A stretch of DNA of 43,993 nucleotides from Rhizobium ruizarguesonis (GCF_012349115.1 NZ_PQIG01000107.1:1-43993), one strand, 5' to 3'; counted from the stretch's first letter, positions 30,245-38,076 are shown. Made by a program: numbers and translations. Notes: generated by a model not told the origin, from the letters alone.

Positions 30245-31540
30245 ATGGTTTCCACAGCCCTCGCCTCCTCCCTTGCCCGGCGCAACATCCATTACGGCTG
30301 GGTCGTCGTCGCCGCGACCTTCCTCACCATGCTGGTCACCGCCGGCGCCATGGGCGCACCCGGCGTGCTCATCAAGCCGCTGCAGGACGAGTTCGGCTGG
30401 GAGACCTCGCAGATTTCCTCGGCCCTTGCGATCCGCCTGATCCTTTTCGGCTTCATGGGTCCGTTCGCCGCCGCCTTCATGAATTATTTCGGCGTGCGCA
30501 AGGTCATCGTCTTCGCCTTAGCGCTGATCGGCGCGGGCTTCGTTGGTTCGCTGTTCATGACGACGCTGTGGCAGTTGCTGCTGCTGTGGGGCATCGTCGT
30601 CGGTTTCGGCACGGGATTGACGGCCATGGTGCTCGCCGCAACGATCTCTAGCCGCTGGTTCACCAAGCATCGCGGCCTCGTCGTCGGCATGCTCTCGGCA
30701 AGCTCGGCCACCGGCCAGCTCGTCTTTCTGCCACTGATGGCGGAGCTGACGGAACGTTATGGCTGGCGCTCGACGGTGTTTTTCGTCTGCGCCATGATCA
30801 TGGTCGCAGCCCTTGCCGTGCTTGCCTTCATGCGCGACCGCCCCGCCGACCTCAACCTGCCCGCCTTCGGTGAGACGCAGGTGACGCCGCCACCGGCAAG
30901 CACCTCCCTCGGCGCCGCGCTGATGACGCCGATCACCGTCCTCAAGGAAATCTCGAAGACCTCGACCTTCTGGATCCTCTTTGCCACCTTCTTCATCTGC
31001 GGTCTCAGCACCAACGGCCTGATCCAGACCCATTTCGTCACCCTGTGCGGCGACTTCGGCATCGTGCCGGTGGCCGCGGCCAGTGTGCTGGCTGTCATGG
31101 GCATCTTCGATTTCTTCGGCACCATCGGTTCCGGCTGGCTGTCCGACCGCTTCGACAATCGTTGGCTGCTCTTCTGGTATTACGGCCTGCGTGGCCTGTC
31201 GCTGCTCTACCTGCCCTTCAGCGATTTCAGCTTTTACGGCCTCTCCATCTTCGCCGTCTTTTACGGCCTCGACTGGATTGCCACCGTGCCGCCGACCGTC
31301 AAGATCGCCGCCGACCGCTTCGGCCGCGAAAAGACCGGCCTCGTCTTCGGCTGGGTCTTTGCCGGACATCAGCTGGGAGCCGCCACCGCCGCCTATGGCG
31401 CCGGCCTCTCGCGCACGGAGCTTTCGAGCTACCTGCCGGCGTTTTTCGTCGCCGGCGCCTTCTGCCTGCTGGCCTCGATCCTGGCGATCACGCTAAAGAA
31501 GTCCGGCCTGAGCAGCCCGGCACCGGCCGCCGCCCATTGA
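30245..31540 (+). CDS. MFS transporter, 12 membrane spans
   Basis: Major facilitator permease of 431 residues with two bundles of six predicted spans joined by a charged loop near residues 200-220. The segment between spans 2 and 3 (FMNYFGVRKVIVFALA) and the matching one in the second half (SDRFDNRWLL) are the MFS signature-2/3 areas. The overall pattern resembles the monocarboxylate/oxalate-formate porter group, but the substrate is unknown. The start is ATG 30245 (an in-frame TTG lies at 30239). It is divergent from tetR and likely its target, and has a terminator 11 bases past the stop. Confidence 0.93.
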   Translation: MVSTALASSLARRNIHYGWVVVAATFLTMLVTAGAMGAPGVLIKPLQDEFGWETSQISSALAIRLILFGFMGPFAAAFMNYFGVRKVIVFALALIGAGFVGSLFMTTLWQLLLLWGIVVGFGTGLTAMVLAATISSRWFTKHRGLVVGMLSASSATGQLVFLPLMAELTERYGWRSTVFFVCAMIMVAALAVLAFMRDRPADLNLPAFGETQVTPPPASTSLGAALMTPITVLKEISKTSTFWILFATFFICGLSTNGLIQTHFVTLCGDFGIVPVAAASVLAVMGIFDFFGTIGSGWLSDRFDNRWLLFWYYGLRGLSLLYLPFSDFSFYGLSIFAVFYGLDWIATVPPTVKIAADRFGREKTGLVFGWVFAGHQLGAATAAYGAGLSRTELSSYLPAFFVAGAFCLLASILAITLKKSGLSSPAPAAAH

Positions 31541-31550
31541 TGTCAAACAG

Positions 31551-31577
31551 GATCCGGCCTCAAAACGGGGCCGGATC
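31551..31577 (+). terminator. Terminator after the MFS gene
   Basis: GATCCGGCC / GGCCGGATC, a perfect 9-bp stem with a 9-base loop, followed by TCTCT. Confidence 0.65.
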
Positions 31578-31615
31578 TCTCTACCGGATCAGTCCGATAA
31601 CTTCGCTTGCCCGTC

Positions 31616-31644
31616 TTGCGCGTCCGGGCGCTCGCATGTTAGAC
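31616..31644 (+). promoter_or_regulatory. Candidate tRNA-Leu promoter
   Basis: TTGCGC at 31616-31621 and TTAGAC at 31639-31644 with a 17-base spacer, ending 21 bases before the tRNA. Position is right; the match to consensus is moderate. Confidence 0.4.
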
Positions 31645-31665
31645 AGCCGCCCGTTCGTATCCGTT

Positions 31666-31750
31666 GCCCCATTGGCGGAATTGGTAGACGCGCTCGACTC
31701 AAAATCGAGTTTCGAAAGAAGTGCTGGTTCGACTCCGGCATGGGGCACCA
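31666..31750 (+). tRNA. tRNA-Leu (anticodon CAA)
   Basis: Full cloverleaf of a class II tRNA. The acceptor GCCCCAT (31666-31672) pairs with ATGGGGC (31740-31746), followed by encoded A-CCA. The anticodon stem CTCGA / TCGAG encloses loop CTCAAAA, giving anticodon CAA (31700-31702) for UUG codons. The extra arm TTTCGAAAGAAGT is of the expected leucine type, and the T arm reads GGTTCGACTCC. The CCA is encoded in the gene. Confidence 0.97.
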
Positions 31751-31872
31751 CCAAAATCTTCAAGCTCTTTGTCCGATAGTTCAAGCAACGCAAGCGGGCT
31801 GGGTCGTCTCGCGTGGAAGATCGGGGAAAACCCCGCCCGCAATGTAAGAGAACGGCGAGGACAATATCGTGG

Positions 31873-32331
31873 TCACAGAACTTCAAAGACTTCGTATTCG
31901 ACACCGCCCGGACACCTGCCGCCCTTTGCGACCGCGACAATGCTGTTGAGCCACGCATGCGCAGGCGCCGCGGTCTCGAAATATGGTGTCGTGCGCAGAT
32001 AATATTCCGAAGCGTCGACCGTTTCGCCGCGCGCCAAACGCTCGTCGACGGCCTGTGACGCACGCCTTATGCCGCGATAGGTCATGAGGACGAGGCCCCC
32101 ATCGTCGGCGACGAGGAGGAGCCTGACATCTTGCTGAAATGTGCCGTCGGTACGAGCGAGCAGGAGATCCGATCCGATCAACGGCGATACTTCGCCTTTC
32201 AGGCGCTCCCCTTGGAAATGTCCGCCCGAGACAGGAAAAATGCGCCGGCCGCCGGCTGGCGTCTGCCCAAGCTCCAGCGTCGGATGAAGCGCGATAAAGA
32301 GTGTAAACAGGTGTTGAGATTGCAGGGACAC
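31873..32331 (-). CDS. DUF3237 domain-containing protein
   Basis: Function unknown; DUF3237 proteins form a small beta-barrel fold. The 152-residue product shows the family pattern: LFTLFIALHPTLELGQTP near the start, then RRIFPVSGGHFQGERLKGEV, SEYYLRTTPYFET and AWLNSIVAVAKGG. A GTG start at 32331 is preceded by AGGAG eight bases upstream; the open frame continues upstream without family sequence. It is divergent from the lysR gene with a 109-base gap that holds a LysR-type dyad, so it is probably the target of that regulator. Confidence 0.85.
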   Translation of the reverse strand: MSLQSQHLFTLFIALHPTLELGQTPAGGRRIFPVSGGHFQGERLKGEVSPLIGSDLLLARTDGTFQQDVRLLLVADDGGLVLMTYRGIRRASQAVDERLARGETVDASEYYLRTTPYFETAAPAHAWLNSIVAVAKGGRCPGGVEYEVFEVL

Positions 32332-32395
32332 CGTAGATCTCCTATTCTTGGCCCCCAAATTGCACCAGAGCGTTCCGCCTTCAAAACGCGCTTTG

Positions 32396-32412
32396 CTTGT
32401 CGTCACCACAAG
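32396..32412. promoter_or_regulatory. Candidate LysR operator (T-N11-A dyad)
   Basis: CTTGT-N7-ACAAG, a perfect interrupted palindrome containing T-N11-A (32398 and 32410), lies 28 bases before the lysR start in the divergent gap. LysR regulators usually bind such sites next to their own gene. Confidence 0.6.
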
Positions 32413-32440
32413 ATAAATTGATCGTGAAGGGAAGCTGGTC

Positions 32441-33298
32441 ATGCGACCGTCATTGGAGTCTCTGCGCGTATTGGAGGCGTGTGTCTCGGCCGGCAGCTTC
32501 GCGCGCGCAGCCGAACGCTTGTTTCTGACGCCGGCGGCGGTCAGCCTTCGTATTCGCACCCTGGAGGCTGAACTCGGTCAGCCGCTATTTATCCGTGCCG
32601 GTCGGCGAGTGGTCCCGACGGGCGCCGCCTCCGTTCTGGCAAACCGGGTCCGGGAGGCATTAACCGGGATCAGTGAGGCGCTCGCAGAATTTCAGGCGGC
32701 GACACCGCCACTCAGGCTCACGGCGCCGCCGACCTTTGCGTCACGCTGGCTTGCACCGCGTCTGGCGCGCTACCCTACGCCTGGAGCTTCCGTCATCGAG
32801 GTCGACGTCTCGGCGGAAATACGTGACACGGGCGCATTCGACGTCGCCATAAGAACGGGTCGCGGTGGATGGGCCGGGCTGGAAGAATATCGGCTCGCTC
32901 CCGTAGAAGTGACGCCGATGCTGTCGCCTTCCCTGCTTGGAACACGGACGCTTGCCGCGCCGGAGGCGCTGGCTGACTTCGAGCTTTTGCCGCACCCTGA
33001 TTGGGAGCAATGGTTTAAGGAGGCTCAATGCGCGACCCCGCAGGATTTGCGCTTTCTGGCGGTCGATTACCCCACGCACGAGTTGGATGCCAATGCGGCG
33101 CTGGCAGGCGTGGGTGTGGCGCTGTTGTCGCCGTCGCTGTTTCGGCCGCTTTTGACCGAGGGCCGGTTGATCGCACCGTTCCCCTACGTGCTGAGCGGCC
33201 CAGCCTGGCATTTTGCGCTCATGCGCTCCAATGACGCGCGCCAGGCGCCACGGCAGCTCTGCGCATGGCTTTGCGAGCAGGCACGTGAAGTCGCATAG
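32441..33298 (+). CDS. LysR family transcriptional regulator (GcvA-like)
   Basis: The 285-residue protein has an N-terminal winged helix-turn-helix (RVLEACVSAGSFARAAERL, then VSLRIRTLEAELGQPLF) and a C-terminal periplasmic-binding-like effector domain from about residue 90. The LysR length is about 300, so it is a little short. The ATG at 32441 is preceded by AAGGGAAG. LysR proteins activate or repress neighbouring, often divergent, genes in response to small molecules; here the obvious target is the DUF3237 gene. The effector is unknown. Confidence 0.92.
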   Translation: MRPSLESLRVLEACVSAGSFARAAERLFLTPAAVSLRIRTLEAELGQPLFIRAGRRVVPTGAASVLANRVREALTGISEALAEFQAATPPLRLTAPPTFASRWLAPRLARYPTPGASVIEVDVSAEIRDTGAFDVAIRTGRGGWAGLEEYRLAPVEVTPMLSPSLLGTRTLAAPEALADFELLPHPDWEQWFKEAQCATPQDLRFLAVDYPTHELDANAALAGVGVALLSPSLFRPLLTEGRLIAPFPYVLSGPAWHFALMRSNDARQAPRQLCAWLCEQAREVA

Positions 33299-33553
33299 TT
33301 CCGAACGAAGACACTGTGAAGCTTGAGCGTCATAACGGGCGCCGTCGCTGGCAGCTGTGCGCCAGCGAAAGACGACGCTGCATCACCGCCTCGACCGCCT
33401 CGACCGCCTCGACCGCCGCCCGTACCCGATAGAATTCTGTTGGCCACGACGCTTTGGCGGCGATCTCAAGTCCCTCCCAAAAAGTCGGATATGAGGCCGT
33501 CATATCCCGTTAGGCTGGGAGGCTTGTGAAAATACTCGGCGCCTACGCAGAGC
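33299..33553. other. Non-coding stretch with a 9-mer tandem repeat and a hairpin
   Basis: I see no gene. A short tandem array with unit CCGCCTCGA sits at about 33387-33417. A perfect hairpin GGATATGA / TCATATCC at 33487-33507 with a 5-base loop follows; without a T-tract it is only terminator-like. A glycine-rich antisense open frame here is an artefact of the tandem array. Confidence 0.5.
33386..33420. repeat. Tandem 9-mer repeat
   Basis: Three copies and a partial fourth of CCGCCTCGA, in a noncoding stretch. The unit is a multiple of three bases and too short for a CRISPR. Confidence 0.7.
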
Positions 33554-33841
33554 TTACTTGTTTTTCAGCAGCCACATCTTGCCGGCCATCGTGATGCCGT
33601 AGACGTCTTTTGTTGCGTCGTCATCCAGATGCCGCCTCTCCAGAAAACCCGGCTCTTTCAACTCGCCCAGCGTCTTGGCAGTGACCGACTTTATTTTCTG
33701 GGGCCGCTCTTTCCACCGGTCAGTTTTTGCATAAGTCACCGTCGCGTTCTCGTGCGTCCATTTATTGGCTGGCTGAGGATAAAGGTCTCCATCCCTGGCG
33801 AGTTTAAGTGCGGCGATCTGGGACGGCGTAAGCTCAATCAT
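33554..33841 (-). CDS. Small winged-helix-like hypothetical protein
   Basis: The 95-residue protein does not belong to a family I can name. It starts IELTPSQIAALKLA and contains VTAKTLGELKEPGFLERR and YGITMAGKMWLL, a layout like the recognition helix and wing end of MarR-type winged helices, which suggests DNA binding. This is inference from pattern. ATG 33841 is preceded by AGGATC at a suitable distance. It is flanked by non-coding stretches and sits in the accessory-looking block next to tRNA-Leu. Base composition is lower in GC than the neighbouring core genes. Confidence 0.6.
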   Translation of the reverse strand: MIELTPSQIAALKLARDGDLYPQPANKWTHENATVTYAKTDRWKERPQKIKSVTAKTLGELKEPGFLERRHLDDDATKDVYGITMAGKMWLLKNK

Positions 33842-33961
33842 ACTAAAAGATCCTGTGCGGGCGGTGTTTGCGCTGGGAACGCGCTGTTACCAAAGGCGTG
33901 CTCATAACACCGACAGACGACTTTCACCACTGCATTGAAATATTCGTGCCACAAAAGGCGA

Positions 33962-33987
33962 AAACCCGGCTCGTCGGAACCGGGCTT
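33962..33987 (-). terminator. Terminator of the frameshifted gene
   Basis: On the minus strand AAGCCCGG pairs with CCGGGTTT (one G-U pair) around a 10-base loop and ends in TTTT, 24 bases past the stop codon. Confidence 0.6.
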
Positions 33988-34010
33988 CGTCCTTATCGCA
34001 CATTTTTTCG

Positions 34011-34296
34011 TTAATTGCAGCGCCGGACCGTCTTGGTGACCTCGCCTTCGTCGGTCTGTCGGGTGACGCTCCTGGTTTCGCAGCCATTATCGCGATAGCG
34101 GCGGTGCTCACGTTCGCGCACGGCACCGAAAGTGACGCCACGCTCGCTGATGGTGATGCCGGGTCGTACCCGCTCATGACGATAGCCGTCGTCATAGGAA
34201 CGCTCCCTGACATAGACGCTTGTCGGCAAGAACAGGCGCTGCAAACGAGCAGACGGCAAGGGCCGCCACAGTACAGTTCAAGATCATCTTTCGCAT
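34011..34296 (-). pseudogene. Frameshifted small exported protein
   Basis: Reading the minus strand from ATG 34296 (preceded by AAGGAAAA) gives a clear signal peptide, MRKMILNCTVAALAVCSF then AAPVLAD, and a stop (TGA) a few codons later. From the signal-peptide cleavage site, another frame continues as TSVYVRERSYDDGYRHERV and runs to a TAA at 34011, ending in an Arg/Thr/Cys-rich tail (ETRSVTRQTDEGEVTKTVRRCN region). The two parts join if two bases are restored near 34219-34226 (GCCGACAAGC would become GCCGACACAAGC). The intact product would be about 95 residues. It has a terminator, so the gene unit is recognisable. Either a real pseudogene or a sequencing error. Confidence 0.75.
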
Positions 34297-34578
34297 GTCG
34301 TTTTCCTTTCGTGATGAAAGAGCAACGAGGCAAGACACAAGTGGTTCCAACATCGTGACGGTCCGACCGTGCCGCGAAAAAGGGCCGTGCCTACAACGCC
34401 GCGCGACTTTTTAGACCTGAGAAGGACGCCTTAACATTTGGAATTGCAGCATTATTCTATCCTACCCGCCAAAATGAGAGCGAAGGCCCCCGAACAGTAG
34501 CCGGTCATCCAAATCAACTGTTTAATTTTGCTTGCGCTTCGTCCAAAGTGGCCGCCGCTATCACAAGAGAGGGCGGAC

Positions 34579-36327
34579 GTGCATCAGGAAGTAGGACTTA
34601 TCGCGACGGTCGCCGTCAGTTTCGTTTTCGCAGCGATCCTGGGCTATGGAGCCGACAGGCTTCGGCTGCCGCCACTTGTCGGTTATTTGATGGCGGGCAT
34701 CCTGATGGGCCCGTTCACGCCGGGCTTCGTCGCCGATACCGCCCTTGCCGGCCAGCTCGCCGAAATGGGCGTCATTCTTCTGATGTTCGGCGTCGGCCTG
34801 CATTTTTCCGCTTCCGACCTGCTCGCCGTGCGCGGCATCGCCGTGCCGGGCGCAATCGGGCGGATTATCCTCGCCACCCTGTTGGGCATCGGTCTTTGCA
34901 AACTCTGGGGCTGGAGCCTCGGCGCCGGCATCGTCCTCGGCCTCAGCCTGTCGGTCGCGAGCACCGTCGTTCTCTTGAAGGCGCTGGAGGAGCGCAATCT
35001 CGTCAACGCGGCCAGCGGACGCGTCGCCGTCGGCTGGCTGATCGTCGAGGATCTGGTGATGGTACTGGCGCTGGTGCTGCTGCCGGCGCTCGCAGAGCTT
35101 TTGGGTGGCAACGCCAGCGATACGACCAACCACGGCCTCGGCGACCTGCCGCTGGCGCTGACGATCGGCCTGACGCTGCTGAAGGTTGTGGCCTTCGCCG
35201 CCATGGCGATCTTCCTCGGTCCTCGCATCGTACCCTGGCTGCTGACGATGATCGCCCGCACCGGCTCGCGCGAACTCTTTACGCTGACGGTACTGGCGAT
35301 CGCACTCGGCATCGCCTTCGGCTCGGCGGCGATCTTCGGCGTCTCCTTTGCGCTCGGTGCATTTTTCGCCGGCGTCGTCATGAGCGAATCCCAGCTCAGC
35401 CACAGGGCGGCGGCCGACTCGCTGCCGTTGCAGAACGCCTTCTCCGTGCTGTTCTTCGTCTCCGTCGGTATGCTCTTCGACCCCTCGATCCTGGTGCGCC
35501 AGCCGCTGGCCGTGATCGGCGCGCTGGCGCTCGTAATCCTCGGCAAGGGCATCATCACCTTCCTCATCGTCATCCTGCTGCGATACCCGATCAGCATGGG
35601 GTTAACGTTGGCCGGCGGCCTTGCCCAGATCGGCGAATTTTCCTTCATCCTCGCCGGCCTCGGCGTCTCACTCGGGCTCCTGCCACATGAGGGCCAGGAT
35701 CTGATCCTGGCTGCCGCGATCCTGTCGATCACCCTCAACCCGATCGTGATCTTCGCGACCGACGGTCTGAAGAAATACATCCATTCGAAGTGGCCCTCCC
35801 TCTGGGAAAGCTACGGCAGGAGCAGGCAGAAGGCGCTCGGCAAAGAACTGGAAAAGATCAGGGCGCTCGGCGAAGAGCGCGAGCGCCAGCATCAACTGAA
35901 GATGCAGCAGCTGATCGAGACTTTCCCGCTGTTCTCCGAGGTCGACGAGGACGCGCAGGAGGAACTGCTGCTGCTCTTCAAGGCGAAATCCGCGCCGCCC
36001 GGCGAACGCGTCATCCGCCGCGGCGACCGGGGCGATAGCATGTATTTCATCTCCTCGGGCGCGGTGGAAGTGCGGCTCGCCAGCGGCGCGATCCGCCTGG
36101 AGCCGGGAGCCTTCTTCGGGGAAATGGCGCTCCTGACCGGCGGACGGCGGACAGCCGACGTCATCGCCGTCGACTTCTGCCAGTTCGAGGTGCTCGAACG
36201 GCGCGACTTCAACATGTTCATGTCGCACCATCCACATCTGCGCGCCGCCGTTAGCGAAATGGCCCAGCAGCGGACGGAAATGAACGTCCTGCGTCAGCAA
36301 CGGGAAAAGTCGATGGACCTGTCCTGA
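34579..36327 (+). CDS. CPA2 family cation:proton antiporter with C-terminal cyclic-nucleotide-binding domain
   Basis: The 582-residue protein has about 12-13 membrane spans (residues about 5-390) of the Na+/H+ exchanger (CPA2/KefB-YbaL-like) type, with PPLVGYLMAGILMGPFTPG, LLMFGVGLHFS and a SESQLSHRAAADSLPLQNAFS segment. After a charged linker (about 420-460), a cNMP-binding domain follows, with the phosphate-binding cassette FFGEMALLTGGRRTADV (E515 and R524 keep the key contact residues). A TrkA-N/KTN domain is not seen, unlike KefB/KefC. The start is GTG 34579 after a purine-rich stretch; upstream frame is not family sequence. cAMP or cGMP control of transport is inferred. It is isolated from neighbours. 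Confidence 0.92.
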   Translation: MHQEVGLIATVAVSFVFAAILGYGADRLRLPPLVGYLMAGILMGPFTPGFVADTALAGQLAEMGVILLMFGVGLHFSASDLLAVRGIAVPGAIGRIILATLLGIGLCKLWGWSLGAGIVLGLSLSVASTVVLLKALEERNLVNAASGRVAVGWLIVEDLVMVLALVLLPALAELLGGNASDTTNHGLGDLPLALTIGLTLLKVVAFAAMAIFLGPRIVPWLLTMIARTGSRELFTLTVLAIALGIAFGSAAIFGVSFALGAFFAGVVMSESQLSHRAAADSLPLQNAFSVLFFVSVGMLFDPSILVRQPLAVIGALALVILGKGIITFLIVILLRYPISMGLTLAGGLAQIGEFSFILAGLGVSLGLLPHEGQDLILAAAILSITLNPIVIFATDGLKKYIHSKWPSLWESYGRSRQKALGKELEKIRALGEERERQHQLKMQQLIETFPLFSEVDEDAQEELLLLFKAKSAPPGERVIRRGDRGDSMYFISSGAVEVRLASGAIRLEPGAFFGEMALLTGGRRTADVIAVDFCQFEVLERRDFNMFMSHHPHLRAAVSEMAQQRTEMNVLRQQREKSMDLS

Positions 36328-36374
36328 CGCAAACGCCACCGCATGTCAGCGGCAATCGCGCCACCGTGATTGCT

Positions 36375-36659
36375 TCAGCCCGCCGGCCAATAGCCATCGG
36401 CGTGGAAATCCTCCGGGATCGGATCAAGCCGCGACAACGTCTCGGCTGCGAAATCGATCTGCAGCGACAAATATTTAAGAGACGCCAGCATCGGTACGCC
36501 GGTCGCGAATTCCCGGATGCGGGAGAGATGATAGCCGCTCTCGTTCAGCCGCCGCGCAGCCTCCCGGCGCACGTCGTCTTTGCTCGGTCCACGACCCTCT
36601 TCGGATCGGTCATCCATTTGCACGGCCTGCCCACGGCCGCCTTCGATCACTTTGAACAT
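36375..36659 (-). CDS. Hypothetical protein (rhizobial, small)
   Basis: The 94-residue product begins MFKVIEGGRGQAVQ and has a predicted helical part (DDVRREAARRLNESGYHLSRIREFATG) followed by LKYLSLQIDFAAETLSRLDPIPEDF. I do not recognise a family, but the codon bias and a ribosome site (AGGGG before ATG 36659) support a real gene. The position and length suggest a soluble accessory protein. It is convergent with the antiporter gene and divergent from the YqaA gene. Confidence 0.75.
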   Translation of the reverse strand: MFKVIEGGRGQAVQMDDRSEEGRGPSKDDVRREAARRLNESGYHLSRIREFATGVPMLASLKYLSLQIDFAAETLSRLDPIPEDFHADGYWPAG

Positions 36660-36861
36660 TCCCCTGCCACCCTGCACGTCGACCCCAAATCAGCTTGCCG
36701 CAGAATGGCCGATTCGCAATCCCACGAAATCTTGGGAGAGGTGCCGATACCCCGCATCACGAAAATTTTTCGACGGCGGTGGCAGGAAGGACACGGCCGA
36801 GCATTTACAGCGCCGCGCACGGCCCCTAAAGCTTTTTGCACCGCAACAGGAAGGAAACGGA

Positions 36862-37458
36862 ATGCTCCGCAGACTTTACGACTGGACCATGTCTTTGGCC
36901 TCGCGCAAATCGGCCGAAGTCTGGCTCGCCGTCATCGCCTTCGTCGAAAGCTCCGTCTTTCTCGTCCCCGCCGATGTGCTCTTCCTGCCGATGGCGCTTG
37001 CCAAGCCGGAACGCGCCTATCGCTATGCGCTGATTGCAACCGTCGCCTCCGTCCTCGGCGGCATCGCCGGCTGGGCGCTCGGCTATTACGCCTATGATGC
37101 AATCGCCAGACCAGTCCTTGAGTTCTACAGCAAATTCGATGATTTCGAGCGATTGCGACGCGAAATTCACGGCGAATGGGAAATCCTGTTACTATTGCTG
37201 GTGACTTCCGGCTTAGCACACCTTCCGCCGATTAAGGTCGTGACCATTATGGCTGGCGTCATTGGCATGAATCTAGGCTTCTTCGTTATCTCAGCCATCA
37301 TAGCTCGCGGTGCTCGGTTCCTGCTTTTGGCGTGGCTGCTTCGTCGATATGGCGAGCCGATCCGCCACTTCGTCGAGAAGCGCCTTGGTCAGATCGTCGG
37401 CATCGGTGCAGGCGTCCTCATCACACTCGGAATCGCTTATAAACTGTTTGCCCACTGA
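36862..37458 (+). CDS. YqaA/DedA-like (SNARE-associated Golgi) membrane protein
   Basis: The 198-residue protein has about five predicted spans and the DedA/YqaA pattern (FVESSVFLVPADVLFLPMALA; GGIAGWALGYYAYDA; LLLLVTSGLAHLPPIKVVT). Family members are lipid scramblases or proton-coupled transporters affecting envelope stress. ATG 36862 is preceded by AGGAAGGAAA. dsbB starts 22 bases downstream, so they probably share a transcript. From about 37180 on, codon use changes towards rare TTA, CTA, ATA, GCT and GGT, unlike its own first half. Confidence 0.88.
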   Translation: MLRRLYDWTMSLASRKSAEVWLAVIAFVESSVFLVPADVLFLPMALAKPERAYRYALIATVASVLGGIAGWALGYYAYDAIARPVLEFYSKFDDFERLRREIHGEWEILLLLLVTSGLAHLPPIKVVTIMAGVIGMNLGFFVISAIIARGARFLLLAWLLRRYGEPIRHFVEKRLGQIVGIGAGVLITLGIAYKLFAH

Positions 37459-37480
37459 GCCAATTTCGCGGAGCTCCGCC

Positions 37481-38002
37481 ATGACCGCCACTTCCTCGCC
37501 GCTCGCCCGCCCCGGCTTTGTCTACTCCATTTTGCTCGCCATCGGCATGGCGGCGGCGGTCGGCACCGCGCTCGGCTTCCAGTATATCGGCGGCTATATT
37601 CCTTGCGCGCTCTGCCTGTTGCAGCGTCAGCCCTATTATTACGCCATCCCGATCGCGATCCTGGCCGCAATCTCCGAACTCGTCGGACTGCCGAACTGGA
37701 TCACCCGGGCGCTCATTCTCGCGGCCGGCATCCTGATGCTGGTGACGGCAGGCATGGGTGTCTATCACGCCGGCGTCGAATGGCATTTCTGGCCCGGCCC
37801 GGCCACTTGCTCGACGACGGCAAGCAGCATGACGACCAATGCCGGTGATCTGCTCGGTGAGCTCAACACCATCAAGGGCCCGTCCTGCACCGACGCGGCC
37901 CTGCGGGTGCTCGGCCTGTCTTTTGCCGGCTGGAACGTGATTGCCGGAATCCTGCTTGCGGCCTTCGCCTTTGTCGGCGTTCGCAAGGCCGCCACTGAAT
38001 AA
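37481..38002 (+). CDS. dsbB: Disulfide bond formation protein B (DsbB)
   Basis: Inner-membrane oxidoreductase that reoxidises DsbA using quinones. The 173-residue product has four spans and two redox pairs: C42-A-L-C45 in the first periplasmic loop and C110/C136 in the second, matching E. coli C41/C44 and C104/C130. ATG 37481 follows CGGAG. It is downstream of the YqaA-like gene on the same strand and ends before a strong palindromic repeat. dsbA is not in the window. Confidence 0.94.
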   Translation: MTATSSPLARPGFVYSILLAIGMAAAVGTALGFQYIGGYIPCALCLLQRQPYYYAIPIAILAAISELVGLPNWITRALILAAGILMLVTAGMGVYHAGVEWHFWPGPATCSTTASSMTTNAGDLLGELNTIKGPSCTDAALRVLGLSFAGWNVIAGILLAAFAFVGVRKAATE

Positions 38003-38023
38003 ATTATGCAGGAAACCGAAATG

Positions 38024-38067
38024 CTACAGCGTCTTTTGCGCGTCCGAAAAGACGCGCGACGCTGTAG
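38024..38067. repeat. Palindromic intergenic repeat between dsbB and the HNH gene
   Basis: Outer arms CTACAGCGTC / GACGCTGTAG (10 bp), a TTTT bulge on the 5' side, inner arms GCGCGTC / GACGCGC (7 bp) and a CGAAAA loop. The sequence looks like one of the repeated Rhizobium palindromes. It could also act as a terminator for the convergent genes. Confidence 0.8.
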
Positions 38068-38076
38068 GCCGTTCGA

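Noticed and set aside
33386..33420. Possible CRISPR array
   Set aside because: Units of nine bases without spacers; no cas genes.
33184..33447. Glycine-rich minus-strand open frame
   Set aside because: Its GGRGGRGG repeats come from the 9-mer DNA array and it overlaps the end of lysR.
33902..34333. 143-codon minus-strand open frame over the frameshifted gene
   Set aside because: Starts upstream of the real signal peptide in a third frame and reads through the terminator hairpin.
31740..34578. Attachment-site duplication of the tRNA-Leu 3' end
   Set aside because: I looked for a second copy of the T-arm/acceptor end downstream and found none; no integrase is present.
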